A stretch of DNA of 17,002 nucleotides from Candidatus Helarchaeota archaeon (GTDB lineage: Archaea > Asgardarchaeota > Lokiarchaeia > Helarchaeales > HEL-GB-A). Each line of letters opens with the position of its first letter. Positions within the stretch are counted from its first letter, which is position 1. Where the stretch lies: NCBI GenBank assembly GCA_016840125.1, contig JAEOSY010000503.1, positions 1 to 17,002 of the forward strand, read 5' to 3'. Shown here piece by piece: positions 7,668 through 13,203 of the stretch. The notes under the pieces are model-generated. The model did no database searches. It worked only from the letters and a program-made list of their open reading frames with translations, and was not told where the DNA came from. The translations under genes and the position numbers were made by a program.

Positions 7668-8564
7668 TTATACTATTTTTTGAATGAAATTGCCAATTTT
7701 TTCAATTGCGTCTCCGCCTTCCGGGCACATACTAGCAAAGGCTTGGAAAACATGGATACAATCTTCCCAAATCTCGAGTTTTGTATTCACTCCAGCGGTT
7801 TTAGCGTTTTCCGCCAATCGGATTGAATCATCTAGCAGGATCTCAAAGGTGCCTACATGGATAAGAAGGGGTGGTAAACCATTCAAATCTGCATAGAGTG
7901 GTGAAATAAGGGGATTTTTCTCATCTTCGCCACCAATATACCAATCTACCATTTGTTTAAGCCCTGGTGCATCTATGAAGGGATCAAGTTCCGCTTTACT
8001 CCCAATTGAGTCACCCGTACGGGCTAAATCGGTCCATGGGGAGAGGAGGACTGCTGCAGCTGGCAAGGGTTGGTGGTCATCCCGCAACTTCACGAGAGTT
8101 GCTACGGTTAAACCGCCCCCAGCGGAGTCTCCCGCAATTATTATCTTTTCAGGGGGGATTTTTTTGTTTGTTTGAAGCCATTGATAAGCGGCCACCGCGT
8201 CCTCAAGAGCTGCGGGGAAAGGATTTTCAGGTGCTAGTCTATAATCAATAAGCAACGCAGGTGCTTGAGATGCAAGTGCTATTCGACCCACAAGTTCTCG
8301 ATGGGTTTTGATAGAACCTGCTACATAACCCCCTCCATGCAGATATAATATCGCTTTACTTTCGGTAATTTCGGGGATAGTAAGCCAGAGAGCTTTCATG
8401 CTACCGATTTCTTCTTTATGTCTTTTCAAACCACGTGGAATAATAGATATTGCGCCGAGCATCTCCAGACCTTGGCGGATATCCTCCACAGTTGGCTCTG
8501 CAGGTCCCTGCGCTTGAGCGTCTCTTAAAATTTTTATTGCTTGTTCCATACCTGGACTAACCAT
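7668..8564 (-). CDS. alpha/beta hydrolase, HSL-family esterase
   Basis: This 298-residue protein has the hormone-sensitive-lipase family oxyanion-hole motif HGGGY (76-80) and the nucleophile elbow GDSAGG (145-150, S147). The catalytic acid is probably E241 in HVGTFEILLDDS, and the catalytic His is H271 in CIHVFQAF. LIDYRLAPENPFPAALEDA (105-123) is also characteristic. Length fits the family (about 300). There is no signal peptide, so it is cytoplasmic. Members hydrolyse short- to medium-chain acyl esters; the natural substrate cannot be read here. A GAGGG ribosome-binding site lies 7 nt before the ATG, and the minus strand has a TATA-like GATTTATAT at about 8624-8632. It is divergent from the SDR gene and convergent with the ATPase gene, only 16 nt apart. 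Confidence 0.92.
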   Translation of the reverse strand: MVSPGMEQAIKILRDAQAQGPAEPTVEDIRQGLEMLGAISIIPRGLKRHKEEIGSMKALWLTIPEITESKAILYLHGGGYVAGSIKTHRELVGRIALASQAPALLIDYRLAPENPFPAALEDAVAAYQWLQTNKKIPPEKIIIAGDSAGGGLTVATLVKLRDDHQPLPAAAVLLSPWTDLARTGDSIGSKAELDPFIDAPGLKQMVDWYIGGEDEKNPLISPLYADLNGLPPLLIHVGTFEILLDDSIRLAENAKTAGVNTKLEIWEDCIHVFQAFASMCPEGGDAIEKIGNFIQKIV

Positions 8565-8679
8565 TCATATTCCCTCTTTTAATTTGAAGATAAAATATCT
8601 TATATTTGTTTTCATTTTTAAAAATATAAATCGCTCGAAAGGGGGAAAATCTTCTTAAAAGGCATTTTACTATGCTATT

Positions 8680-8704
8680 TCAACTAATGACATGTACTAG
8701 TTGA
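8680..8704. promoter_or_regulatory. inverted repeat in the SDR leader, possible operator
   Basis: TCAACTA (8680-8686) and TAGTTGA (8698-8704) form a perfect 7-bp inverted repeat around an 11-nt spacer that itself contains the palindrome ACATGT. It ends 12 nt before the SDR start codon and touches the ribosome-binding site. It may be a repressor operator for the SDR gene, or an RNA hairpin that limits ribosome access. Confidence 0.45.
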
Positions 8705-8716
8705 AGGTGAAATGGA

Positions 8717-9487
8717 ATGGATATGATGTTGAAAGGAAAAGTTGCGTTCATTACCGGGGCGGCATCCGGAATCGGACGTCAGACCGCATTAACCATGGCG
8801 GAAGAAGGTGCCAATATCGTCATAGCAGATATTCAATATGATAAGGCAAAAGAAGTAGCTGAGGAATGCAAAAAATTAGGGGTAGACGCGATTGCTCCAC
8901 CCTGCGATGTGACAAATTTCGAAGAATCGTCCGCAGCCGTTAAGGCGGCCGTTGATAAATTCGGAAAAATTGATATCCTCGTGTGTTGTGCGGGGATTTT
9001 ACGCGATACGATGATCCACAAGATGACAGTTGAAAACTATGATGCTGTGATGAATGTCCATCTTAAAGGACATTGGTGGCTTTGCCATGAAGTAGTACCT
9101 CATATGAAGGGCGCCAAATACGGGCGTATCGTTTTTGTAGCCTCTACGGCGCTGCGAGGTACTCGCGGGCAATCGAATTATGCCTCTGCGAAAGCGGGTA
9201 TGGTGGGACTAGTAAAAACCTTAGCCTATGAACTGGGCTATCTCGGAATTACCGCAAATATTGTGGCACCTGGGTTGGTCCATACTCCTTTAACAGATGC
9301 CTTTATTACGAATGAAAAAGCCAGTAAACCCATGATTGACGCTATTTTATTAAAAAGGCGGGACGATATAGGTCCTCTGTTTGGAACCACACAGGATATA
9401 GCTAACGCAATAATTTTCTTTGCCTCCGACCGGGCTTCTTATATAACTGGAGAGGTATTATTGGTCGCTGGCGGACGAATGATGTAA
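8717..9487 (+). CDS. short-chain dehydrogenase/reductase (FabG-like)
   Basis: This 256-residue classical SDR has the cofactor motif TGAASGIG (13-20) and D38 at the end of the second strand, which favours NAD(H) over NADP(H). The NNAG-equivalent is CCAG (90-93), and the catalytic set is N113, S143, Y155 and K159 (YASAK). The closing region ASDRASYITGEVLLVAGG is typical of 3-oxoacyl-ACP reductase or acetoacetyl-CoA reductase relatives. The substrate cannot be decided from motifs; a 3-hydroxyacyl/3-ketoacyl compound is the most likely class. A GAAGGTGA ribosome-binding site 6 nt before the ATG fixes the start. It is divergent from an esterase, which suggests but does not prove a shared acyl-metabolic role. 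A poly-T run follows the stop. Confidence 0.92.
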   Translation: MDMMLKGKVAFITGAASGIGRQTALTMAEEGANIVIADIQYDKAKEVAEECKKLGVDAIAPPCDVTNFEESSAAVKAAVDKFGKIDILVCCAGILRDTMIHKMTVENYDAVMNVHLKGHWWLCHEVVPHMKGAKYGRIVFVASTALRGTRGQSNYASAKAGMVGLVKTLAYELGYLGITANIVAPGLVHTPLTDAFITNEKASKPMIDAILLKRRDDIGPLFGTTQDIANAIIFFASDRASYITGEVLLVAGGRMM

Positions 9488-9502
9488 TCCGTTATTCTAT
9501 TC

Positions 9503-9512
9503 TTTTTTTTTT
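9503..9512 (+). terminator. poly-T transcript end after the SDR gene
   Basis: Ten consecutive T residues begin 15 nt after the SDR stop codon, and another eight lie at 9544-9551. This is the usual signal for archaeal transcript termination. Confidence 0.5.
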
Positions 9513-9592
9513 ATTCCGATTATATTTTTATTAGATTTAGAGCTTTTTTTTGATATTTTATTATTCGAGGATATCCAAAATGAGGGGAAGGA

Positions 9593-9696
9593 GATGTGAA
9601 GTTTAATGGGCAGATCCTTTCGTGAAAAGGGGGAGGGGAGGAGGGAATAATAAATTTGTGCAAAAATAGAAGGATCTACCTTCCATTCTTCACATC
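9593..9696 (+). ncRNA. structured element, copy B: purine-rich loop on a three-helix stem
   Basis: This is the second copy of the element at 5584-5698, in the same orientation, with loops 4004 nt apart. The 29-nt block at 9622-9650 is identical, and similarity continues as a weaker A-rich stretch to about 9668. Helix 1 is GATGTGAAG (9593-9601) with CTTCACATC (9688-9696), 9 bp. Helix 2 is AATGG (9605-9609) with CCATT (9683-9687). Helix 3 is AGATCCTT (9612-9619) with AAGGATCT (9670-9677). A TTT bulge lies 5' between helices 1 and 2; a GC/ACCTT internal loop lies between helices 2 and 3. The GAAGTTTA in the 5' arm is shared with copy A, which shows common descent, while the paired bases differ. 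It lies about 105 nt downstream of the SDR gene. Confidence 0.65.
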
Positions 9697-10057
9697 AGAC
9701 TTCTAAATTTCAGTTAGACGACAGAGCTATTTATATTTTATTGAAAAAAATCGAACATATCGTCACATCTGAATCTAATTATTACTACTGTTCTTTAAGG
9801 AAGCGTTACTCTTAGCAAACATTAACCCTACACCCTTCGGAATAGAGGCGTACTAATTTAATCTATTGAAATTTTCAACTCATATTACTATTAGTCTTCT
9901 TATATGAGAGAAAACGGATCTATTGAAAATTATTTTTTATCCCACCAGTTTGTTTATAAATACCCCCCTACTTTCAGGGATTTTTTGTAATTAAATGCGT
10001 CTACTAAACAGCCATTTAAGGGGTATAAAATCCTGTTTTGCAGGTTTCATTGCGGGA
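9697..10057. other. gene-free AT-rich stretch upstream of the pseudoknot RNA
   Basis: I see no coding frame here. It holds two TATA-like boxes on the plus strand, TTTATAAATA at 9953-9962 and GGTATAAAATCC at about 10022-10033. A weak CCC/GGG hairpin followed by T6 lies at 9966-9986. The box at 10022 could be an extra promoter for the RNA at 10089. Confidence 0.35.
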
Positions 10058-10065
10058 TTTATATA
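10058..10065 (+). promoter_or_regulatory. TATA box of the pseudoknot RNA
   Basis: TTTATATA is centred about 26-27 nt before position 10088, so transcription should start within one or two bases of the first paired base of the pseudoknot at 10089. That agreement supports an independent transcript on the plus strand. Confidence 0.55.
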
Positions 10066-10088
10066 CAAATTTTATCAATATAGAATAA

Positions 10089-10183
10089 TAGAGAGGTATT
10101 ATACTGCTTGTATTTTGATACCACTTGAACCCAACAGGTAGTGGGGACGCAAGCTCGTTTTTAGCCTCTCTAGCCCCACTACC
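10089..10183 (+). ncRNA. predicted H-type pseudoknot RNA, family unknown
   Basis: Two perfect helices interlock. TAGAGAGG (10089-10096) pairs with CCTCTCTA (10165-10172), and GGTAGTGGGG (10137-10146) pairs with CCCCACTACC (10174-10183). The order of the four strands is that of an H-type pseudoknot. Only one base (G10173) separates the two 3' strands, so the helices could stack. A smaller hairpin, GGTAT (10095-10099) with ATACC (10118-10122), overlaps the first helix and could be an alternative state. A TATA box lies the right distance upstream. I find no tRNA T-arm, C/D or H/ACA boxes, or known riboswitch core. It could be a free small RNA or the long leader of the gene at 10428, which however has its own TATA box. 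Confidence 0.55.
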
Positions 10184-10427
10184 AATATATCCCTACTTTT
10201 GAGTGATGTTAGCTATGTTCCTTGAACTTAAAATCAGTTTTACAAGATATCCTGTTAAAACTAAAGAATAATCTCCGAATTTCATTGCATACATATAATT
10301 TAGGAGTTACCCTAGCCGCCTTGTTCATAATTAGATGAGATGAAACCATTGCTTAATAAAAAAAGCGCCTGTAAAAATCTTAAAATAAAGAAAATCTTGT
10401 AGACTATAAGAGTAAAATTCTAGTTAA

Positions 10428-11378
10428 ATGGGTAGAAAGATGGCGGAAGGAGTTCCAAAGAGAGATCGGGATTTATTTCAGCTCTTAATTAACCACCATT
10501 TAAAGTCCATGGATAGGTTGGTTGAGTTAGGGGGAGCATCTTCTGCTTCATCCCTCCGACGCCAAATTTCAGCCTTCTGTGAACTGTATCAATGTAGTAT
10601 AAGGGCGCAGATTATCAATTGGGAACAAGTTGGGTTACATTCGGCTTTTGTTCTTACATCAGAACCCGTTGATCATTTCTATGCCGTTCGGGAATATAAA
10701 CTAATAGGAAAAACAGTTACTTATCTCACCCAGCTAGTAAGCCCAGATCTTAATTCATTAGATATTGAATTTTCGGACATATATCCTATTGTACAAGTCT
10801 ATCGTCCAACAAATGATATTAGACTCCTGTATAATGAAGCCCGAACGGTTTCATTAAATGACGAATGGCTCCTAAACCTTAAGGAGGTTATGGTTGAACA
10901 AGAAATGGGAGATATTGTTTATCATCAAGAAAACCCATCGCAACCGCCTATCGCTGTTGATCACAAATTCCTCGAAAGATTGTCAAAGATCTATTTAGAT
11001 AATGAATTAGGGCGTATCAAAATCCATAAACAGGTTCAATTTATTCGACAGTTCTCAGATTTCATTACCACGTTCTTGGATATACAAATTCCAGAAATGC
11101 AAAATTACCTTTTAATTCTAGATAACACGATTAGACCGAAATTATTCGTTGGTGGTTTTCTCGGGCGTTTTCCCCTTACAGAACTTTATGAAACTTCAAA
11201 CGCCTTAATTTGCCGCTTTCAATTACCCGAGCCAAACTTTTCAAAGCTCAGCTTAATGCTCTTTACGCATCTCATCGAAGTATGTACGCCGTATATCTGG
11301 CTACTGGAAGATGATAAACGGTTATTTCATTTACAAGATCAATGGGTGGATGATCATTGGGAACCTTTCCGGAAATAA
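10428..11378 (+). CDS. Lrp/AsnC-like putative regulator, long form
   Basis: This 316-residue protein begins with a region like an Lrp-type helix-turn-helix: RDRDLFQLLINHHLKSMDRL, then LGGASSASSLRRQISAFCEL (about 12-54). A segment resembling the start of the ligand-binding half of Lrp proteins follows (INWEQVGLHSAFVLTSEP, about 63-80). Classical Lrp/AsnC proteins have about 150 residues; this is twice that. The extra C-terminal half (about 170-316) has the look of an alpha/beta domain but no motif I know. DNA-binding regulation is the best guess, at modest certainty. A TATA-like CTATAAG at 10404-10410 lies about 21 nt before the ATG and no ribosome-binding site is seen, so the mRNA is probably nearly leaderless. 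It lies between two predicted structured RNAs. Confidence 0.6.
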   Translation: MGRKMAEGVPKRDRDLFQLLINHHLKSMDRLVELGGASSASSLRRQISAFCELYQCSIRAQIINWEQVGLHSAFVLTSEPVDHFYAVREYKLIGKTVTYLTQLVSPDLNSLDIEFSDIYPIVQVYRPTNDIRLLYNEARTVSLNDEWLLNLKEVMVEQEMGDIVYHQENPSQPPIAVDHKFLERLSKIYLDNELGRIKIHKQVQFIRQFSDFITTFLDIQIPEMQNYLLILDNTIRPKLFVGGFLGRFPLTELYETSNALICRFQLPEPNFSKLSLMLFTHLIEVCTPYIWLLEDDKRLFHLQDQWVDDHWEPFRK

Positions 11379-11502
11379 CATTGAGCATTATTCAATTGAA
11401 GGAGTAATCAATTATTGTCTTCATTTGAAAATACAATAGGTATAAGAAAGACTTCTTTGGGGATTTGAATGAAAATATCGTTCGAACTGATACGAAAATA
11501 CC

Positions 11503-11533
11503 TATAAAAATCTAGGAAAAGTTATAAAAATCT
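11503..11533 (+). promoter_or_regulatory. tandem TATAAAAATCT repeats
   Basis: TATAAAAATCT occurs at 11503-11513 and again at 11523-11533, 20 nt apart. Both resemble TATA boxes and lie upstream of the AAATGCGCAAA pair. They may be alternative promoters or part of a regulatory array for the structured RNA that follows. Confidence 0.35.
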
Positions 11534-11541
11534 TTGACTAA

Positions 11542-11569
11542 AAATGCGCAAACCAGCGAAATGCGCAAA
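11542..11569 (+). promoter_or_regulatory. two AAATGCGCAAA boxes, likely regulator site
   Basis: The 11-mer AAATGCGCAAA occurs at 11542-11552 and 11559-11569, 17 nt start to start. Each contains the palindrome TGCGCA. They end 13 nt upstream of the TATA box at 11583, a usual place for an archaeal activator or for a repressor near the TBP/TFB site. Confidence 0.5.
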
Positions 11570-11582
11570 TGAAGCCGTAGGG

Positions 11583-11590
11583 TTTAAATA
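11583..11590 (+). promoter_or_regulatory. TATA box of the large structured RNA
   Basis: TTTAAATA is centred about 24 nt upstream of G11610, which is the first base of the 11-bp opening hairpin of the predicted RNA. The placement indicates a dedicated plus-strand promoter. Confidence 0.6.
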
Positions 11591-11609
11591 GAAGGGCATC
11601 CCTTTATTA

Positions 11610-11935
11610 GGTAACCACGCTAGTTCTCATGGCGCGTGGTTATCATTCAAAGCGGACTTGAATTTCAGGACATATATCCCCCCATTCATAGTGGTTGCTC
11701 GCCCAAGTCGGGGACGTTCTAAAGCCCCGTTTGAACCCGAGCAGTCCCTCCTAGGAATGGAGTAAGAATTCACGCCCTTTTTGAGTACCACAGGGTAACT
11801 CCCTTCAAGTCTCCAGACCCAGCGATTAACCGCAAGGATCTTTCACCACCGCGCTGGATGGCTTGAACCCGGCGACGGGTGTACCGCCGGATAACCTTAG
11901 GGCGGGTCTTCTCGCATGTGAGGAGATGGAGAATT
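11610..11935 (+). ncRNA. large structured RNA (about 325 nt), family unknown
   Basis: This gene-free stretch is visibly richer in G+C than its surroundings and folds extensively. An 11-bp opening hairpin pairs 11610-11620 with 11634-11644. A 6-bp hairpin pairs ATTCAA (11645-11650) with TTGAAT (11658-11663). A long arm has CCATTC (11682-11687) with GAATGG (11755-11760), GGTTGCTCG (11693-11701) with 11738-11746, and CGGGG (11709-11713) with CCCCG (11725-11729). A 3' domain has GTCTCC (11809-11814) with GGAGAT (11922-11927), AGACCC (11815-11820) with GGGTCT (11904-11909), AGCG (11821-11824) with CGCT (11852-11855), and CCGGCG (11869-11874) with CGCCGG (11885-11890). G-U pairs (11611/11643, 11694/11745, 11695/11744, 11809/11927) are valid only on the plus strand. 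The 3' end is uncertain. It could be a free RNA or the leader of the gene at 12053. Confidence 0.6.
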
Positions 11936-11975
11936 GGCATAGGAATGTATAGATTTTGCTAGAAATTTATAGGTT

Positions 11976-11983
11976 TTTATAAC
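11976..11983 (+). promoter_or_regulatory. TATA-like box of the roadblock-like gene
   Basis: TTTATAAC at about 11976-11983 would place a transcription start near 12004, giving a leader of about 50 nt before the ATG at 12053. If used, the roadblock-like gene is transcribed independently of the structured RNA. Confidence 0.4.
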
Positions 11984-12052
11984 TAATAAGAAGGTTAATA
12001 ACAACAACAATTTAATAAAATAATTAAAAGAACGCTTTTGGGTGTAGTTAGA

Positions 12053-13138
12053 ATGTCGTTTGATCCATATGTAGAAATCGCGAAAGATATGCATAAAAAG
12101 ATGGAAAAGATTCTTTCCCCGCCCCCAGCGATTTGTATCGCAACTGAGAACGCTGAAGTCTTGTATATGGATGAGGGATTGCTGGAACGGCTAGAATATA
12201 TACAAGAATATATTAAAACGAACTTCGACCTAATAGAGGATGGGCAATATTCATTTCCAATTTCAGGAACACTATTGGGCTTTTTTAAAATGTCATCAAA
12301 TTTGATGTTTATACTATTTGCGGCTGTGGGGGAGTCATCTAAAATTGGGAAGCTTCTATTGTTCAGAGGATTGCTGGAAAATTACCATCGAATAATTGAG
12401 GAGCTAAAAAGTGATCTGGAAACCGTGCAGGAGTTAGAAAATAGCGCGAATTTAGTTTTAACGCTAAGAAGTAAGCCTGATTTTTCCGCTCCCGCATTTG
12501 TTGAGAAGATTGCCCCGGCGGAAGAGAAAATCACTGCTTCGGGGCGTATTGAAATTGGAGGGACACTTCCCACTCAGATTGATGCTGAAACACCCATCCC
12601 GGAAATCACCCCCAGTATCGCCCAGATCTATCCTGAACTTTTGGAAAAATACCGGAATAAAAAATTCAATTTTATGGAGGGCATTATTTTACAATATTGT
12701 GACGGTCAGCTGACATTAGATGAAGTGGTGGCAAAGAGCAAGTATTCAAAGGAGGAGGTTATGGTAGTGCTCGAGAGTTTTGAAAAAAAGGGGTGGCTAC
12801 TTTTACATAGAAAAGCGGGCGGAAAAACATTGGACAAATTGATCGATGTGATCTCAACTCCCCAAGAAGATTTGAGCTCAGAGGCAGTTGAGGCGAAAGC
12901 GGAGACAGTCACGCCTCAAAAGGAAGCACCTGCTAAAGAACCGGGTGCGATCTACCCTGAACTTCTAGATAAATATCGTAATAAAAAATTCAATTTCAAA
13001 GAGGGTATTATTCTGCAATATTGTACTGGGGAGCATACACTCAAAGAAATCATAGAGAAAAGTAAATTTTCAGAGGACGAGGTTAAAGAAGTTATAACTC
13101 AATATCAGAAGAAAGAATGGCTTATTCTGCGCACATAA
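12053..13138 (+). CDS. roadblock-like protein with two winged-helix-like modules
   Basis: I start this at the ATG at 12053 (361 residues) because GGGTG lies 8 nt upstream; an in-frame TTG at 12038 would remove that site. Residues 25-115 look like a roadblock/longin-type fold: strands AICIATENAEVLYMD, a helix, then YSFPISGTLLGFFKMSSNLM and a long helix. Such proteins regulate small Ras-like GTPases (MglB is one example) and are common in Asgard archaea. A coiled helix (110-132) and a Pro/Glu-rich linker follow. Two copies of a module of about 62 residues come next, at 192-253 and 300-361. Both start IYPELL-K-YRNKKFNF and contain EGIILQYC, and they end in a helix-helix-beta pattern like a winged helix. 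The copies also match closely at DNA level, so the duplication looks fairly recent. The function is inferred from fold only. Confidence 0.7.
   Translation: MSFDPYVEIAKDMHKKMEKILSPPPAICIATENAEVLYMDEGLLERLEYIQEYIKTNFDLIEDGQYSFPISGTLLGFFKMSSNLMFILFAAVGESSKIGKLLLFRGLLENYHRIIEELKSDLETVQELENSANLVLTLRSKPDFSAPAFVEKIAPAEEKITASGRIEIGGTLPTQIDAETPIPEITPSIAQIYPELLEKYRNKKFNFMEGIILQYCDGQLTLDEVVAKSKYSKEEVMVVLESFEKKGWLLLHRKAGGKTLDKLIDVISTPQEDLSSEAVEAKAETVTPQKEAPAKEPGAIYPELLDKYRNKKFNFKEGIILQYCTGEHTLKEIIEKSKFSEDEVKEVITQYQKKEWLILRT
12626..12811 (+). repeat. internal gene repeat, copy 1
   Basis: This stretch encodes the first winged-helix-like module (residues 192-253). It is the partner of 12950-13135, with no length change between the copies. 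Confidence 0.8.
12950..13135 (+). repeat. internal gene repeat, copy 2
   Basis: This stretch encodes the second module (residues 300-361) and ends at the stop codon. The most similar part is the first 30 or so codons, where codon choices are often shared as well as residues. Confidence 0.8.
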
Positions 13139-13203
13139 ACAAGTCTATCTATAATTTACTTTTTTTAAAAGCAGGATTCGTTAGGTTAACAAATGGTGAA
13201 TTG

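Noticed and set aside
8006..8251. Plus-strand frames inside the esterase gene
   Set aside because: They mirror the minus-strand esterase, which has complete catalytic motifs; they have low-complexity, unprotein-like composition.
5584..9696. CRISPR array or transposon bounded by the two elements
   Set aside because: There are only two copies 4 kb apart in the same orientation, with four ordinary genes' worth of sequence nearby and no transposase, integrase, cas gene or target-site duplication.
10089..10183. tRNA or C/D box sRNA for the pseudoknot RNA
   Set aside because: The outer 8-bp pairing resembles an acceptor stem, but there is no T-loop or anticodon arm, and no RUGAUGA/CUGA box pair.
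11610..11935. Assignment as RNase P RNA, SRP RNA, 5S rRNA or a tRNA
   Set aside because: Conserved strings such as the RNase P GAGGAAAGUCC-type strand and the SRP helix 8 GGAAGG motif are absent on both strands, and no tRNA T-arm with matching stem can be drawn around the TTGAACCC motifs.
12038..12052. TTG start of the roadblock-like gene at 12038
   Set aside because: The GGGTG ribosome-binding site at 12040-12044 serves the ATG at 12053 and would lie inside the coding region if TTG were used.
13117..13203. Upstream start for the epimerase at 13117
   Set aside because: It would overlap the previous gene by 22 nt and add 29 residues not typical of the family; the ATG at 13204 has a ribosome-binding site and begins at the NAD-binding strand.
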